Shown here in pieces: positions 62,599 to 64,000 of a stretch of DNA of 64,000 nucleotides. The position numbers and the translations under genes are program-made. This DNA comes from [Anoxybacillus] calidus. Lineage in GTDB: Bacteria > Bacillota > Bacilli > Bacillales > Anoxybacillaceae. The stretch spans positions 248,001-312,000 of the forward strand of contig NZ_JACDUU010000001.1 in the NCBI RefSeq assembly GCF_013760845.1, in the 5' to 3' direction. Within the stretch, counting starts at the first letter, position 1. Every line of letters starts with the position of its first letter. Below the pieces are notes generated by a model. It was not told where the DNA came from. It did not search any database and saw only the letters and a program-made list of their open reading frames with translations.

Positions 62599-63741
62599 AT
62601 GTTACTAGGGAAACGCTCTTTTTTTCTCATGATTACGCTTATACTGCTTTTTTCATGTATTCCGGAACAAACAGTGTCTGCACGTTCGGTAAGCGCTCAA
62701 AGTGCTATTTTAATAGAACAGACATCAGGGAGAGTACTGTTTGAAAAAGATGCTCATACGAAACGACGAATCGCCAGCATTACAAAAATTATGACGGCGA
62801 TTTTAGCGATTGAATCGGGAAAAATGGAGGAAATCGTTACTGTCAGCAATCGGGCTGTTCGTACAGAAGGCTCGTCCATTTATTTAAAGCCGAATGAAAA
62901 GATTAAGCTGAAACATTTAGTGTACGGTCTTATGCTCCGCTCAGGAAATGATGCAGCAGTTGCGATTGCTGAGCATGTCGCGGGCAGCGTTGAAGGGTTT
63001 GTGTTTTTAATGAATCAAAAAGCAGCAGAAATTGGCATGACGAATACGGAGTTTGCCAATCCACACGGTTTGGACGATGCGGAAAACCATTATTCGACCG
63101 CTTACGATATGGCGCTGTTAATGCGTTATGCGATGCAAAACAAGGAGTTTCGGAAAATTTCTGGAACAGAAGTTTATCGCGCACCCAATCCTGATGAAAA
63201 ATGGGACAGGGTATGGCGCAACAAAAATAAATTGTTGACCAATCTTTATGAATATTGTACAGGCGGAAAAACCGGATATACAAAGCGGGCGAAACGTACT
63301 CTTGTTACAACCGCTTCTAAGGAAGGATTAGATTTGATTGCAGTGACATTAAATGCATCTGATGATTGGAATGACCATATCGCCATGTACGAGTATGGCT
63401 TTGACAATTACGTGTTGGCAAAGGTAGAGGATGACCGCATTGTAAAAAATATTAAAGACGACTTTTATCGCAAAAAGGTCATAGCGAACCGCGACTTTTT
63501 ATATCCTGTTACGAAAGATGAGATGGAGCATTTACGCATTAAAATCAAACTGATGAAACCAAAGCGGAAAGAATGGGAAAACGAAGACAATGTGCCGCGT
63601 ATAGTTGGAAAAGCCATGTTGTACTTGAATGATGAAGTTGTTGATGAAATGCCGCTGCTTTATGAGGGCAGACGCTTGGAAAGAACGAAAAAGTCGATAT
63701 GGGATATATTTAGCTTTTTAGGTGTGGGCGAGCATGGTTAA
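62599..63741 (+). CDS. dacB: D-alanyl-D-alanine carboxypeptidase DacB (PBP5*)
   Basis: A 380-residue spore cortex carboxypeptidase. Signal peptide about 1-29; active-site Ser60-x-x-Lys63 (ASITK), SGN (LRSGNDAAVA) and KTG (GGKTGYTKRA), then a PBP5_C-like tail. In the mother cell it lowers cortex cross-linking together with DacF and the SpmA/SpmB proteins. Distinguished from dacF by sequence and by the following spmA, which it overlaps by eight bases. Confidence 0.93.
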   Translation: MLLGKRSFFLMITLILLFSCIPEQTVSARSVSAQSAILIEQTSGRVLFEKDAHTKRRIASITKIMTAILAIESGKMEEIVTVSNRAVRTEGSSIYLKPNEKIKLKHLVYGLMLRSGNDAAVAIAEHVAGSVEGFVFLMNQKAAEIGMTNTEFANPHGLDDAENHYSTAYDMALLMRYAMQNKEFRKISGTEVYRAPNPDEKWDRVWRNKNKLLTNLYEYCTGGKTGYTKRAKRTLVTTASKEGLDLIAVTLNASDDWNDHIAMYEYGFDNYVLAKVEDDRIVKNIKDDFYRKKVIANRDFLYPVTKDEMEHLRIKIKLMKPKRKEWENEDNVPRIVGKAMLYLNDEVVDEMPLLYEGRRLERTKKSIWDIFSFLGVGEHG

Positions 63742-64000
63742 TATCATTTGGATGATGATGGCGATTATAGGCATTGGATTTGCTGCGGTGAACGGCACGA
63801 TGGACGAGGTCAATGAAGCGATTTTTAAAGGAGCGAAAGAAGCGGTTACCATCAGCATTGGGATGATAAGTATTTTAGTGTTTTGGTTAGGTTTAATGAA
63901 GATTGCCGAAGAAGCCGGACTGTTAAAAGCATTAGGAACGTTGGCTAAGCCGATTATAAAGCGCTTATTTCCGGAAGTGCCGCCTAACCATCCAGCGATG
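63734..64000 (+). CDS. spmA: Spore maturation protein A, N-terminal part
   Basis: The first 89 codons are present (MVNIIWMMMAIIGIGFAAVN...); the gene runs off the right edge. It is hydrophobic with helices at 1-20 and 42-62 and a conserved NGTMDEVNEAIFKGAKEAV between them. SpmA and SpmB are needed for spore core dehydration. The ATG at 63734 overlaps the end of dacB; AGGTGTGGG is the ribosome site. Confidence 0.92.
   Translation, partial: MVNIIWMMMAIIGIGFAAVNGTMDEVNEAIFKGAKEAVTISIGMISILVFWLGLMKIAEEAGLLKALGTLAKPIIKRLFPEVPPNHPAM

Overview
The window is chromosomal DNA of an endospore-forming Bacillaceae. Gene order follows the Bacillus subtilis artM-yqj-yqk-spoIIM-fur-xerD-deoB-spoIIA-spoVA-lysA-rib-scp-dacB-spmA segment almost gene for gene. 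Together with moderate GC, proteins close to but not identical with B. subtilis, and IS605-type debris, this suggests the Geobacillus / Parageobacillus / Anoxybacillus group. The genus is an inference and the species cannot be read from the sequence. No rRNA, tRNA or CRISPR array was seen.

Layout. 1-7.1 kb: end of an amino-acid ABC transporter (artM), yqjA, an L,D-transpeptidase (yqjB), a 32-codon Prli42-like membrane peptide, a methylmalonyl-CoA epimerase / carboxyltransferase pair, a PepSY membrane protein and a dizinc peptidase. 7.2-15 kb: an AT-rich accessory stretch with an orphan CheW, a DUF1657 spore protein, an alkaline-phosphatase-superfamily enzyme, an EEP-fold enzyme, a GT28-like glycosyltransferase, a YkoP-like protein, a YkoQ-like metallophosphoesterase and a His/Tyr/Pro-rich peptide. 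15-31.7 kb: pentose-phosphate genes (gndA, zwf) around a KynB-like cyclase, then rnz, namA, a 5'-truncated TnpB-related gene with a structured RNA at its stop codon, a proline T-box in front of proI, and the yqjP-yqkF-nudF-yqxK block. 31.7-46 kb: spoIIM, fur, yqzK, xerD, the deoB-punA-pdp nucleoside operon, dacF, spoIIAA-AB-sigF and spoVAA to spoVAF. 46.4-64 kb: lysA, ypuA, ppiB, a GntR regulator/membrane protein pair, the FMN-riboswitch-controlled ribDE-BA-H operon with ribT, ypuF, scpAB, ypuI, a frameshifted ASCH gene, a creatininase-family enzyme, sodF, dacB and the start of spmA.

How the genes work together. Much of the second half serves sporulation. SpoIIAA/SpoIIAB control sigma-F. SpoIIM acts in engulfment. 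SpoVA proteins form the dipicolinate channel. DacF, DacB and SpmA shape the cortex. Promoter-like sequences fit this programme: a sigma-H type site before spoIIAA, sigma-E type sites before spoIIM and dacB, and a sigma-G type site before spoVAA. Metabolic regulation shows as a proline T-box, an FMN riboswitch, a cre-like site plus palindrome before deoB, and a perfect 21-bp inverted repeat in front of the GntR gene.

The least explained features are: (i) a roughly 215-nt RNA-like element closed by a 13-bp helix that begins at the stop codon of the TnpB-related gene; (ii) two families of intergenic palindromes (about 57 bp and 90-120 bp), several of which supply stop codons or sit inside operons; (iii) an unusually long, multiply paired expression platform after the FMN aptamer; (iv) two hairpins resembling solo IS605 right ends.
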